Origin: JAODBJ01 sp963782465
Lineage (GTDB): Bacteria > Actinomycetota > Acidimicrobiia > IMCC26256 > PALSA-610
Reading direction: 5' to 3'
Assembly (NCBI GenBank): GCA_963782465.1
Contig: CAWAJR010000002.1
Coordinates: 310,001-374,000 of the forward strand
Length of the DNA: 64,000 nt
Positions 45,655 through 52,822 of the stretch are shown piece by piece. The notes beneath the pieces are model-generated. The model ran no database searches and was not told where the DNA came from. It was given only the letters and a program-made list of their open reading frames with translations. Made by a program: the position numbers and the translations under genes. The number at the start of each line of letters is the position of its first letter. The stretch's first letter is position 1.

Positions 45655-46636
45655 GCGCTCGGCCTTCGAAATCGAGACACTTGACGAGGGTCTGTTCGAC
45701 CGTGTCGTACAACGCACGCCCGGTGTAGTAGGCGGTGTGCGGTGTGATGATCGCGTTCGGTAGCCGTTGCAGCCGCGCGAGGAGCCGGTGGTCGACCGCT
45801 CGGTTCGTGCAATCGAAGTAGAAGAGCCCTTCCTCGCCTTCCAGCACGTCCAACGCGGCGCCGCCCAGCGTGCCGTCTTCCAGCGCGACGACCAGCGCGT
45901 CGGTGTCCACGAGGGCGCCCCGCCCGGTGTTGACGAGGTACGCACCCCGTTTCATCGTTGCGATCTCTTTGCGCCCGACGAGATGGCGCGTCTGCGCGTT
46001 CAGCGGGACATGGAGCGTGACGATGTCGCTCTGTCGCAGCAGTTCTTCGAGGGAGACGAAGTCCGCCACTGCCGCCGAGTGACGGCTGTTGTTGTATGCC
46101 AGCACCTGGCACCCGAACCCTCGCAGGCGCCTGATGACCGCTTTGCCGATGTTCCCCACCCCCACGACGCCGACGGTCATTTCGCGCAACTCCCTGCCCC
46201 TGGTAGTGCGCAACCGGAAGTCGAAGGCGTTCGCGGACCTGACCGTGTCCTTGGCGTTGCGTATCGCCATCAGCATCAGCATCACCGTGTAGTCGGCAAC
46301 GCCATCCGGTGCGTACGTCACGTTCTCGATCGTGATGCCCAACTTCCCCGCGGCATCCAGGTCGATGTGGTTCACGCCGATGCTCCGGGTGGAGATGTAA
46401 TCCACGCCGGTGTCCTTCAGCGCAAGAAGTATCGGCGCGGAGATCTCCGATTTGTGCGCGACGCTGATGCATCGGTTGCCGGGCGCAGAAGCGACGTTCG
46501 TCTCCGACACCGCCGCGCTGGTGACGGTCGTCGTCAAACCGAATCGCGGCGACAGCTCGTTGAACAGGACCGTCTCATCCGGCTCGCAGCCGTACACGGT
46601 GAGCCCGACCTTCGTCCGGCGCGGCGCGCCGTTCAC
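45647..46636 (-). CDS. vanH: D-lactate dehydrogenase VanH, 329 aa
   Basis: VanH reduces pyruvate to D-lactate for the VanA ligase. From GTG 46636, KVGLTVYGCEPDETVLFNEL opens the protein, NRCISVAHKSEISAPILLAL follows, VGVVGVGNIGKAV is the NAD-binding Rossmann motif, VNTGRGALVDTDALVVALED carries the catalytic Arg region, and NAIITPHTAYYTGRAL the catalytic His. The GTG overlaps the vanY stop and its own stop overlaps the vanA start. Order and overlaps give a tight operon. Length is near the 320-330 aa of known VanH proteins. Confidence 0.95.
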   Translation of the reverse strand: MNGAPRRTKVGLTVYGCEPDETVLFNELSPRFGLTTTVTSAAVSETNVASAPGNRCISVAHKSEISAPILLALKDTGVDYISTRSIGVNHIDLDAAGKLGITIENVTYAPDGVADYTVMLMLMAIRNAKDTVRSANAFDFRLRTTRGRELREMTVGVVGVGNIGKAVIRRLRGFGCQVLAYNNSRHSAAVADFVSLEELLRQSDIVTLHVPLNAQTRHLVGRKEIATMKRGAYLVNTGRGALVDTDALVVALEDGTLGGAALDVLEGEEGLFYFDCTNRAVDHRLLARLQRLPNAIITPHTAYYTGRALYDTVEQTLVKCLDFEGRAHG

Positions 46637-47262
46637 TCGTGCATCCTTGGGTCGTACGTCGGGTCGGCGTACACGGGCGGGCAGCCGTGGTCGACGGCTT
46701 CGGGGCGCAACTCGTAGTGCCACGGTTCGTTGCCGTAGATCTGGCACAGCCCGTACTCGGCACCGTGTTCCGACAGCCACGCCGTTGCGTTGAACGGCCC
46801 GAGGTCGACCGCGTCGCCGGACACATGCGCCGACGTGCCCGGGGTGGCGACCCATCGGGCGGCTTTTTCTTCTGACCCGTACTTCGAGACCGCCTCCCGG
46901 CGCAGTTGTTCCTCGTACGCCGCGGAACGCCAGCCGCTGTTGACGTGGAACTCGACCCTGTCGGCCGCCGCAGCAGTTGCCGCTCGGCGCAGGGCAGCGA
47001 GAAGCCCCGGGTCGAGCCGGGCGACGCCGGGGACCCCGTCGTCGAAGACGGTCGTGCCGTAAGGGACAGCACCGTCGGCCTCGCCGAGCGCACCGAGGTG
47101 CCGACTGCGATGGGCGCCGTTGCCCGATGCGGCCGTCGAGGACGAGGGCGCCAGCGATTGGTAGGCGAGAGCTCCGACGATCGCCGCGCCGACGAGCAGG
47201 CCGGCGACGAGGATCCTGGGAACCCGGCGGGTGCCTGTTCGTGCCCGTGCGCTCGAGGTCAC
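46633..47262 (-). CDS. vanY: VanY-like D,D-carboxypeptidase (M15), about 209 aa
   Basis: A membrane-anchored M15 peptidase that removes the terminal D-Ala of precursors, assisting resistance. RVPRILVAGLLVGAAIVGAL is a single membrane anchor; the catalytic domain has VEFHVNSGWRSAAYEEQLRR, zinc motif GTSAHVSGDAVDLGP, and EPWHYEL with the catalytic Glu and zinc His. The start is uncertain: GTG 47262 puts the helix near residue 15; the frame remains open to 47415. It is the first gene of the van block and overlaps vanH. Among M15 enzymes it resembles VanY rather than VanX by its loop lengths. Confidence 0.88.
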   Translation of the reverse strand: MTSSARARTGTRRVPRILVAGLLVGAAIVGALAYQSLAPSSSTAASGNGAHRSRHLGALGEADGAVPYGTTVFDDGVPGVARLDPGLLAALRRAATAAAADRVEFHVNSGWRSAAYEEQLRREAVSKYGSEEKAARWVATPGTSAHVSGDAVDLGPFNATAWLSEHGAEYGLCQIYGNEPWHYELRPEAVDHGCPPVYADPTYDPRMHE

Positions 47263-47428
47263 GCATCGATGCAAGCCAGCGTGGCGTTGCCAGCCCGTAT
47301 GGGGTTTTCCATATGTCGGCGATACGCGCCGGCTCGTTCGCATGCGAGCCCGCGCGTGATCGTCGAGGACCGCCTTCTCCGCACTGCACTCCCGGGACGC
47401 GGCTCCGGGCAGCACCGGTCATGGTGTC

Positions 47429-47446
47429 TTCAACCAAATGGTTGAC
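47429..47446. promoter_or_regulatory. Inverted repeat 1, probable ArsR operator
   Basis: TTCAACCAAATGGTTGAC (47429-47446) contains TCAACC and GGTTGA, perfect 6-base arms with a 4-base centre. It shares TTCAACCA and GTTGA with the second site 45 bases away and lies in the gap between divergent vanY and arsR. Confidence 0.7.
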
Positions 47447-47473
47447 AACGAAAGACCAGTGCCGTAGGTTGTT

Positions 47474-47491
47474 TTCAACCATTCAGTTGAA
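47474..47491. promoter_or_regulatory. Inverted repeat 2, probable ArsR operator
   Basis: TTCAACCATTCAGTTGAA (47474-47491) has 6-base arms TTCAAC and GTTGAA. It is 17 bases from the ArsR start codon, so binding there would block translation-start access and transcription of the ArsR operon. Confidence 0.72.
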
Positions 47492-47507
47492 CACAACGGA
47501 GGCCGTC

Positions 47508-47876
47508 GTGGCCGACGACCAACTGTCCCGAATCTTCGCCGCTCTCGCCGATCCGACGAGGCGCGACATGGTGGCCCGCCTCGCGGTTGGTGACGCCACC
47601 GTGGGGGAACTGGCCGATCCCTACGACGTCTCGGTCCAAGCGGTGTCGAAGCACATCAAGGTGCTCGCCGACGCCGGCCTGGTCAGCCAGAGCAAGGATG
47701 CGCAGCGGCGGCCGTGCCACCTCGAGGCGGAAGTCTTCGACCTGATGACGAAGTGGATCGCGCGGTATCGCCAACTGGCACAGGAGCGTTACGAGCGCCT
47801 CGACGCCGTCCTCGCCGAGATGCGTGACGACGGACGACCCACCGCTCACCACGTCGAACAAGGAGCAGCGTCATGA
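47508..47876 (+). CDS. ArsR/SmtB-family regulator, 122 aa
   Basis: The GTG at 47508 has GGAGG at 47498-47502. The winged helix is clear: RIFAALADPTRRDMVARLAV, then DPYDVSVQAVSKHIKVLADA (recognition helix) and LVSQSKDAQRRPCHLEAEVF (wing). No metal-binding Cys set of the ArsR or SmtB type is visible, so the signal is probably not a metal. It overlaps the SRPBCC gene (ATGA) and is preceded by two matching inverted repeats, so it is likely autorepressing. Confidence 0.93.
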   Translation: MADDQLSRIFAALADPTRRDMVARLAVGDATVGELADPYDVSVQAVSKHIKVLADAGLVSQSKDAQRRPCHLEAEVFDLMTKWIARYRQLAQERYERLDAVLAEMRDDGRPTAHHVEQGAAS

Positions 47877-48361
47877 CCGCCACCGGCAACCGCTACCAGG
47901 TCTCGATCGAGGCCGACCCCACCCTCCCGATCATCCGCATCACCCGCGACTTCGACGCCACGCCGGCGGAGCTGATGAGGGCCCACACCGATCCTGCACT
48001 GTTCGCCCGCTGGGTCGGGCCGAACGCGATGGAAACCGAGATCCTCGACTGGGACGCCATCACGGGCGGCCGCTGGCGTTACGTCGCGCGGCGCGACGGC
48101 GTGGAGTATGGCTTCCACGGCTGCTTCCACGAGGTCGGTGACGAGCGGATCGTGCAGACCTTCACGTTCGACGGTCAGCCCGACGACGTCGCGCTCGAGA
48201 CGTTGCGGTTCGAGGAACTCGGCGACGGCCGCACCCGGCTTCACGCACAGTCGCTGGTCGACAGCTTCGAGGGCCGCGACCAATGGCTGGCTTCCGGAAT
48301 GGAGACCGGCGTCGACGAGGGCTACGCGAAGCTCGACGCGCTAATCGCGGGGCTCCGATGA
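47873..48361 (+). CDS. SRPBCC (AHSA1-like) family protein, 162 aa
   Basis: An AHSA1-type ligand-binding fold: LPIIRITRDFDATPAELMRA, DPALFARWVGPNAMETEILD, GGRWRYVARRDG and EYGFHGCFHEVGDERIVQTF are typical; the C-terminal helix ends KLDALIAGLR. Genes of this family commonly follow ArsR regulators in actinobacteria; the ligand is unknown. The ATG overlaps the arsR stop and its own stop overlaps the next gene (ATGA), so the three genes are one operon. Confidence 0.9.
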   Translation: MTATGNRYQVSIEADPTLPIIRITRDFDATPAELMRAHTDPALFARWVGPNAMETEILDWDAITGGRWRYVARRDGVEYGFHGCFHEVGDERIVQTFTFDGQPDDVALETLRFEELGDGRTRLHAQSLVDSFEGRDQWLASGMETGVDEGYAKLDALIAGLR

Positions 48362-48912
48362 GCGGTCCGGCCGACGAGCACCGGCGTATTGCGGGTGCGT
48401 TCACCGCGACGGTCGAGCGGGTCGCTCCGGAGGCGTGGGACCGGCCTGCGCCAGTGGAGGGTTGGTTTGCGCGCGACGTCGTGCGTCATCTCGTCGAGTG
48501 GTTCCCGGCGTTCCTCGACGGAGGAGCCGGGATCGCCTTGCCCGCGGGCCCGTCGGTCGACGACGACCCCGTCGGCGCCTGGCGCATCCAGACCGAAGCC
48601 GTGCAGGCACTGCTCGACGATCCGGGGACTTCCGACCGGGTGCACGATCTCCCGCACATCGGCCGGATGCCGCTCGGGCAGGCAATCGACATGATCTACA
48701 CCAGCGACGTGTTCCTGCATCGCTGGGATCTGGCCAGAGCCACCGGCCAGGACGAGACGCTCGACCCGACCAAGTGCGCCGCGATGCTCGAAGGCATGCT
48801 GCCAATGGACGAGGCGCTGCGACAGAGCGGCCAGTACGGCCCACGCGTCGAGGTCCCCGATGACGCCGACGTCCAGACCAAGCTGCTCGCGTTCATCGGC
48901 CGCAACCCATAG
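48358..48912 (+). CDS. TIGR03086/maleylpyruvate-isomerase-like protein, 184 aa
   Basis: This DinB-fold protein has MSGPADEHRRIAGAFTATVE, RDVVRHLVEWFPAFLDG with a metal His, and MIYTSDVFLHRWDLARATGQ with the second His, the ending DVQTKLLAFIGRNP being a common family tail. It is the third gene of the ArsR operon. Members usually use mycothiol or bind a metal; no specific reaction can be assigned. Confidence 0.88.
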   Translation: MSGPADEHRRIAGAFTATVERVAPEAWDRPAPVEGWFARDVVRHLVEWFPAFLDGGAGIALPAGPSVDDDPVGAWRIQTEAVQALLDDPGTSDRVHDLPHIGRMPLGQAIDMIYTSDVFLHRWDLARATGQDETLDPTKCAAMLEGMLPMDEALRQSGQYGPRVEVPDDADVQTKLLAFIGRNP

Positions 48913-48962
48913 GCATCTCCACAACCGACGCCCGGCCGCGAGCAGACGGCCGCCCGCCGCAC

Positions 48963-49050
48963 TACGGAATGGGCACGCCAGAGAGGCGCGGGCGACAACC
49001 AACCGCTGGATCTCGCTGGCGCCTTCGAAGGCCGTGTCGGTGGGCTCGCG
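48963..49050 (-). pseudogene. C-terminal scrap of an acyl-CoA dehydrogenase
   Basis: On the lower strand, one frame reads DTAFEGASEIQRLVVARA, the C-terminal motif of acyl-CoA dehydrogenases (the intact gene near 62.5 kb has FEGTSEIQRLVVARAI). After this the expected ISGVPIP ending is one or two bases out of frame. Nothing of the rest of the enzyme is left; the fragment lies directly next to the IS3 scar. Confidence 0.7.
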
Positions 49051-49073
49051 CCGCCACCACCTCCGCCCCGTGC

Positions 49074-49225
49074 GCTGATCTGTACGGTCTTGTAGAGCCC
49101 GAACATCGTCTCGGCGAGGGCATTGACGCCCCTATAGGTCAATGGCGTTCGGCCTCAAACACCATCCGCACCGCGTGATTACGCATCTCCACCGGGTAAT
49201 GACCCGGCCGCCGTTGCTCTGCCAT
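49074..49225 (-). mobile_element. IS3-family insertion sequence remnant
   Basis: Two fragments survive. ATG 49225 to stop 49139 gives the 28-residue MAEQRRPGHYPVEMRNHAVR..., matching the start of an IS3 OrfA (orphan helix-turn-helix subunit). Immediately downstream, in another frame, the peptide NALAETMFGLYKT (about 49074-49130) is the characteristic D-N-A-x-A-E...-Y-K-T stretch of IS3 OrfB transposase. Most of both genes is deleted, so the element is dead. It marks a site of past insertion next to an accessory gene patch. The remaining sequence to 49542 has no clear gene. Confidence 0.75.
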
Positions 49226-49542
49226 AGCCCCATCCTCTCAAGGGACAGAGCCTGCGCGTCTCCCGGGCGGTTCAACGACCCGAACGAAGAAGTCCGCGCG
49301 CGTCGGCCCGTCAATCAACACGTCGACCAGGGCCGCAGGGACTCCGCCGCGCACGGTGCGATTCGCACGTGGGGAGATCTGCACACGCGAGCACGCTGCC
49401 TGGGCGTTGCGCGGCGGAGGTCGAAATGACCATGTGGCCCACGGTGTGGTCGTCCCCGCGTCTCGGAGAGCGCCGTCCCTGCCTCAAGTGGTTGGGCTGT
49501 CGGCCTGCGAGCGTCGGTCACGCAAGTCGCGTCCGCGACGAT

Positions 49543-51432
49543 TCAGGCCTCGCGGCGTTGCGGGGCGGCGAGGGCCACTTCCTCGGGGAGAGGGCGCACG
49601 CCGGCGGCGAGGATTGCGATGTTCGTGTCGTCGAGTGCCTGGTCCGGAGGAACCCAAATGACGAGGCCGTCTCGCCCTCGTGTCAGCAACACGCGGTACG
49701 CGTTGAGAAGCAACTGGTCGGAGTTGTGTATTCGGCTGCGAGCACGTCGGCGCGGCTTCTTTCGCCACGCACGGCTCGCCGGCTCCCAGATGAGGTCGTT
49801 ACCCCAGCACACGATCGGAAGGCTCAGCTCAAGGCCTTGGCACTTGAACTCGGTCACCGGGTCGGTCAGCGCACAACACGAGCGAGCGTCAGACGGCGGC
49901 GCGTTGAACCATGCTGCGATCTTCACCTTCTGCACGGCGCGAAAGCCGTTATCGAGGCCCCACGCAGGCAGATTGGTGGCGCGCGACGACGCGACGAGCC
50001 CGTACCGTTCGTCGACCTGCCCGTCGTATAACGCACGCGCGTAGGTCTTCGCCGTGTCGAGATCGCGCGTCACGTAAAGACCGAAGCCCGCTGTGTGCAC
50101 GCGTTGTGCGAGACCGTTCGCTGCAGGGAGATCGCCATCCAGAAACGACCGCACCCACTCGTGAAGGTCTTCGGCTCGGCGCGAGCGCAAGGAAGTCGTT
50201 AGGTCCAGCACCTTGTTGACCGCAACGTCTTGTTCAGCGAAGGCATCGGCGATCGACGGCCCGCAGTGGATCGCCCAAGGCTCGCGAGCGTTCGGAGCCG
50301 AAACTGCGACACTCCACTGTTGAACACCACCTTCCTCGCCGACGTGGATTTCCTGGCCCGAACCGACTAAGCCGACGAGAACTGCCCACTCCGGGATTCG
50401 CTCGCCGGCCTGCACGAGAAGATCCGGCTCCGAGGCCGCGACCGCGTGCTTCTCTTCGACCTGCTCACGGTCCCACGCCCGCTGGGCCTCGTCGAACACG
50501 ACGATGTGCTCGCGCGGGACGCGCGCTCGCTTCCCAAAATCGAGGATGAACTTGTGGAGGTCCTTCACGAACACAGAACTCTGCAACGCGTCCTGTAGAA
50601 CATCGACGAGCGGTCCGTTGCCGGAGAGGAAGACAGCACGACCCTCCAGCGTCGATGCTTCGTACACGAGCCTTAACCCGACGAGCGTCTTTCCAGCACC
50701 GGGTACGCCGCTGACGAAGGCCAGCGCCCTTCGCTGCCCGGCTTCGTTCCGTCGACATACCTCAACGAGGTAGTCAATCGCCTCCGGGATCCCTTGCGCG
50801 AGTGCACGCCGAACGTGCGGGAGCGGCTCATGCCGAAAGATCCGCTTCGCCGCGGCGACCAGCATCGGCAGCGGCTCGTAGGGACTGTCGAGCCAGGTCG
50901 AGCGATCGATCACGCCTGCAGACGCCGCGGCATGGACGTATCGCGACAGCGCGACCGGCCCGGTGACGACGAGACCATCCGAGAGCACGTGAGCCTCGTC
51001 GCCGGCACCTGCAAGGACCAGCATCGGCACGACCGGGCGCCCGTGGCTCTCGCGGTGATACTCCGACAAATCGCGGGCGTAGGCCCGCACCTGGTCGAGT
51101 GAACCCGCGGCGACCGACCTCCCGCTCTTGAACTCGAGAACCACAACCGTGCCCCCGGCGAGCACCACGACGTCGGGGCGTCGACCGCCCTCATATGGAA
51201 GCTCGTACTCGAAGGCGATCGACCAGTCCAACGTCGCCCGATCGACGAGTGCGCACTCGCGCATCGCAGCGTGAATGACGGCATGTTCCTCTTGCCACGC
51301 CTTGGTCTGAGACCCTGAGGCTGGCCGGTCGAGCAAGCGCGTCAGGTGCGCACCAAGTTCCGCCAGCCATCGCTCACGCGGAACATCGAGAAATGTGCTG
51401 ACGGAACCGGCCCAGCCCCACGAGTCTGGCAC
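49543..51432 (-). CDS. DUF2075 ATPase with nuclease-like N-terminus, 629 aa
   Basis: Starting at GTG 51432, the N-terminal third has a segment like a PD-(D/E)xK nuclease: FEYELPYEGGRRPDVVVLAG and VVVLEFKSGR, the D...E-x-K pattern. The rest is a DUF2075/SF1-like ATPase: Walker A FVSGVPGAGKTLVGLRL, Walker B HIVVFDEAQRAWD, TTSLRSRRAEDLHEWV (an Arg-rich loop) and the C-terminal RVLLTRGRDGLVIWVPP. Proteins of this type are found in mobile or defence regions and could act on invading nucleic acid. The preceding short ORF stops 11 bases upstream, suggesting co-transcription. Coding here is visibly less GC-biased than in the flanking core genes. Confidence 0.8.
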   Translation of the reverse strand: MPDSWGWAGSVSTFLDVPRERWLAELGAHLTRLLDRPASGSQTKAWQEEHAVIHAAMRECALVDRATLDWSIAFEYELPYEGGRRPDVVVLAGGTVVVLEFKSGRSVAAGSLDQVRAYARDLSEYHRESHGRPVVPMLVLAGAGDEAHVLSDGLVVTGPVALSRYVHAAASAGVIDRSTWLDSPYEPLPMLVAAAKRIFRHEPLPHVRRALAQGIPEAIDYLVEVCRRNEAGQRRALAFVSGVPGAGKTLVGLRLVYEASTLEGRAVFLSGNGPLVDVLQDALQSSVFVKDLHKFILDFGKRARVPREHIVVFDEAQRAWDREQVEEKHAVAASEPDLLVQAGERIPEWAVLVGLVGSGQEIHVGEEGGVQQWSVAVSAPNAREPWAIHCGPSIADAFAEQDVAVNKVLDLTTSLRSRRAEDLHEWVRSFLDGDLPAANGLAQRVHTAGFGLYVTRDLDTAKTYARALYDGQVDERYGLVASSRATNLPAWGLDNGFRAVQKVKIAAWFNAPPSDARSCCALTDPVTEFKCQGLELSLPIVCWGNDLIWEPASRAWRKKPRRRARSRIHNSDQLLLNAYRVLLTRGRDGLVIWVPPDQALDDTNIAILAAGVRPLPEEVALAAPQRREA

Positions 51433-51442
51433 GCAGCTGATC

Positions 51443-51733
51443 CTATTCAGTCCGTGGCGTCGACTGCGCGACGCGGCGCGCTTCGAGCGCGTCGACAACT
51501 CCAGAAGTTTCGGTGACAAGCGCAGCTACTTCCTCGAGCGTCGGCGTGAGTTCGTAGACGTGGTGATGACACGCGCGGCTCAGCGTGACCCAGAGGTGCG
51601 CTGACCGCCGCGCGAGTGCGTCGTCGCCTAGGTAGGTTCGAAGACACAGCAGCTTCGGCTGTATCGCGAGGACGCGAGCGACTCCCGGCTGGCGCTGATC
51701 CCAATATTCGTCGAGTGCGGACTCCAGCGCTTG
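51443..51733 (-). pseudogene. N-terminally truncated small protein upstream of DUF2075
   Basis: The lower strand is open from about 51733 to a TAG at 51443, reading ESALDEYWDQRQPGVARVLA, LGDDALARRSAHLWVTLSRA and EEVAALVTETSGVVDALEAR. Codon use and composition look genuine, yet no start codon exists before an upstream in-frame stop, so the 5' end is missing. It ends 11 bases before the DUF2075 start and was probably the first gene of that operon. I recognise no family. Confidence 0.55.
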
Positions 51734-51744
51734 CCGCCCTCACG

Positions 51745-51976
51745 ATGGCGCTCGCCGGCGAGGTAGGTGAACTGATCGCGCACTTTCAGTGGTTGACGGC
51801 ATCAGAGTCTTGCTGGCGTCGCGGACGATCCGAAGCGTTACGGCGGGATCCAGGACGAGCTCGCCGACGTCGCGATTTACCTCATCCGCCTCGCCGACGT
51901 TCTCGACGTCGATCTCGGCGAGGCAGTGCGCGTGAAGATGGCACGCAACGAAACGCGCTTCCCACCCGCTGGTTAG
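51745..51976 (+). pseudogene. MazG-like nucleotide pyrophosphohydrolase, 5'-truncated and frameshifted
   Basis: The plus strand reads MALAGEVGELIAHFQWLTAS from 51745, the E-x-x-E motif of MazG-like/RS21-C6 phosphohydrolases, then shifts by one extra base near 51812 and continues GIQDELADVAIYLIRLADVL, the E-x-x-D motif, and DLGEAVRVKMARNETRFPP to a TAG at 51976. A complete protein has about 25-40 more residues at its N-terminus; these are not found in any frame. MazG enzymes hydrolyse nucleoside triphosphates. The gene is head to head with the truncated fragment at 51443-51733. Confidence 0.7.
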
Positions 51977-52015
51977 GAGCGGTGTTGACAAAGACGCGTA
52001 AAGAACGCCGTCGAG

Positions 52016-52822
52016 CTACTGATCAACGAGTCGCATAAACGAGCGTTCTCCGATGATCGCGATGACGTGGCCGTGCCGGCGCAGACCTTCGGCCTCGAGC
52101 AACTTGATGCCACGCGTTTGGAGGGACCAGTTCGGCGCAACGCGACCTTTGACGAGCACGTCGGTCTTCGCTGTAACGGACTCTGCCGTCTTGCCACCCG
52201 CGCGTCGGACGAGCCCTTTCGCTGCCGTGCGGGTGACCGAAAGTGGTCCAGTGAAGACGACGGTCTTGCCCTTGAGGCTCCGCAGACCTGGAGTCGCGAT
52301 ACTCGACGTGCTCTCGAGCGCGAGGAGCATCTCGCCTGCGTCGTGAAATCGTTCGTTGCCGTCGCCGATAGCGGCGCGGACGACGGCGTGCAGTTCGGCG
52401 CTTCCCGGCAACGCCTTGACGTCGTGAGTCGTGATGGGTTCCTCGGCCTCGCCGGTCACGAGGGCTGCCACCAGTTGACCCACTTGCCACACGTCGTCAA
52501 CTGCCGTCCAGTGCCTCTTGATGTTCGCAGCGATCTTCGGGTTCGCGAACCATGCGTTGAACACGTCAGCTTGAACACCGAACCGGGCCGTTGCATGTCG
52601 GGCAATCCCGAAGTCGCCGAGCCGAAGCCGGCGACCATCGCAAACGAACACGTTCATTGGCGTGAGGTCGCGGTGCACCGCCCCTCCCGCATGTAGGCAA
52701 CGCAACGTTCGCAGAATTCTGACCGTCTCGCGCACCACCAAGCGTTCGGGCCAGGGGCCGGGTGTTGCACGCAGGTAGTCGGCAATGCTGCCGTGCTCCG
52801 CTGGCGGTGCAGCCATTGGCAT
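52016..52822 (-). CDS. Ser/Thr protein kinase C-lobe fused to a BRCT domain, 268 aa
   Basis: The kinase catalytic loop AVHRDLTPMNVFVCDG (H-R-D...N) and the metal motif RLGDFGIARH (D-F-G) occur at residues about 46-75, followed by a C-lobe. From residue about 175, LKGKTVVFTGPLSVTRTAAK and LVRRAGGKTAESVTAKTDVL, then RGIKLLEAEGLRRHGHVIAI, form a BRCT domain like that of NAD-dependent DNA ligase. The usual N-lobe with its Gly loop and ATP-anchoring Lys is absent: the frame starts at ATG 52822, and a stop lies just upstream. The kinase may therefore be truncated, or use another partner. Confidence 0.65.
   Translation of the reverse strand: MPMAAPPAEHGSIADYLRATPGPWPERLVVRETVRILRTLRCLHAGGAVHRDLTPMNVFVCDGRRLRLGDFGIARHATARFGVQADVFNAWFANPKIAANIKRHWTAVDDVWQVGQLVAALVTGEAEEPITTHDVKALPGSAELHAVVRAAIGDGNERFHDAGEMLLALESTSSIATPGLRSLKGKTVVFTGPLSVTRTAAKGLVRRAGGKTAESVTAKTDVLVKGRVAPNWSLQTRGIKLLEAEGLRRHGHVIAIIGERSFMRLVDQ

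Noticed and set aside
52067..52696. Upper-strand ORF opposite the kinase-BRCT gene
   Set aside because: It overlaps the kinase catalytic motifs on the other strand and has no domain signal.
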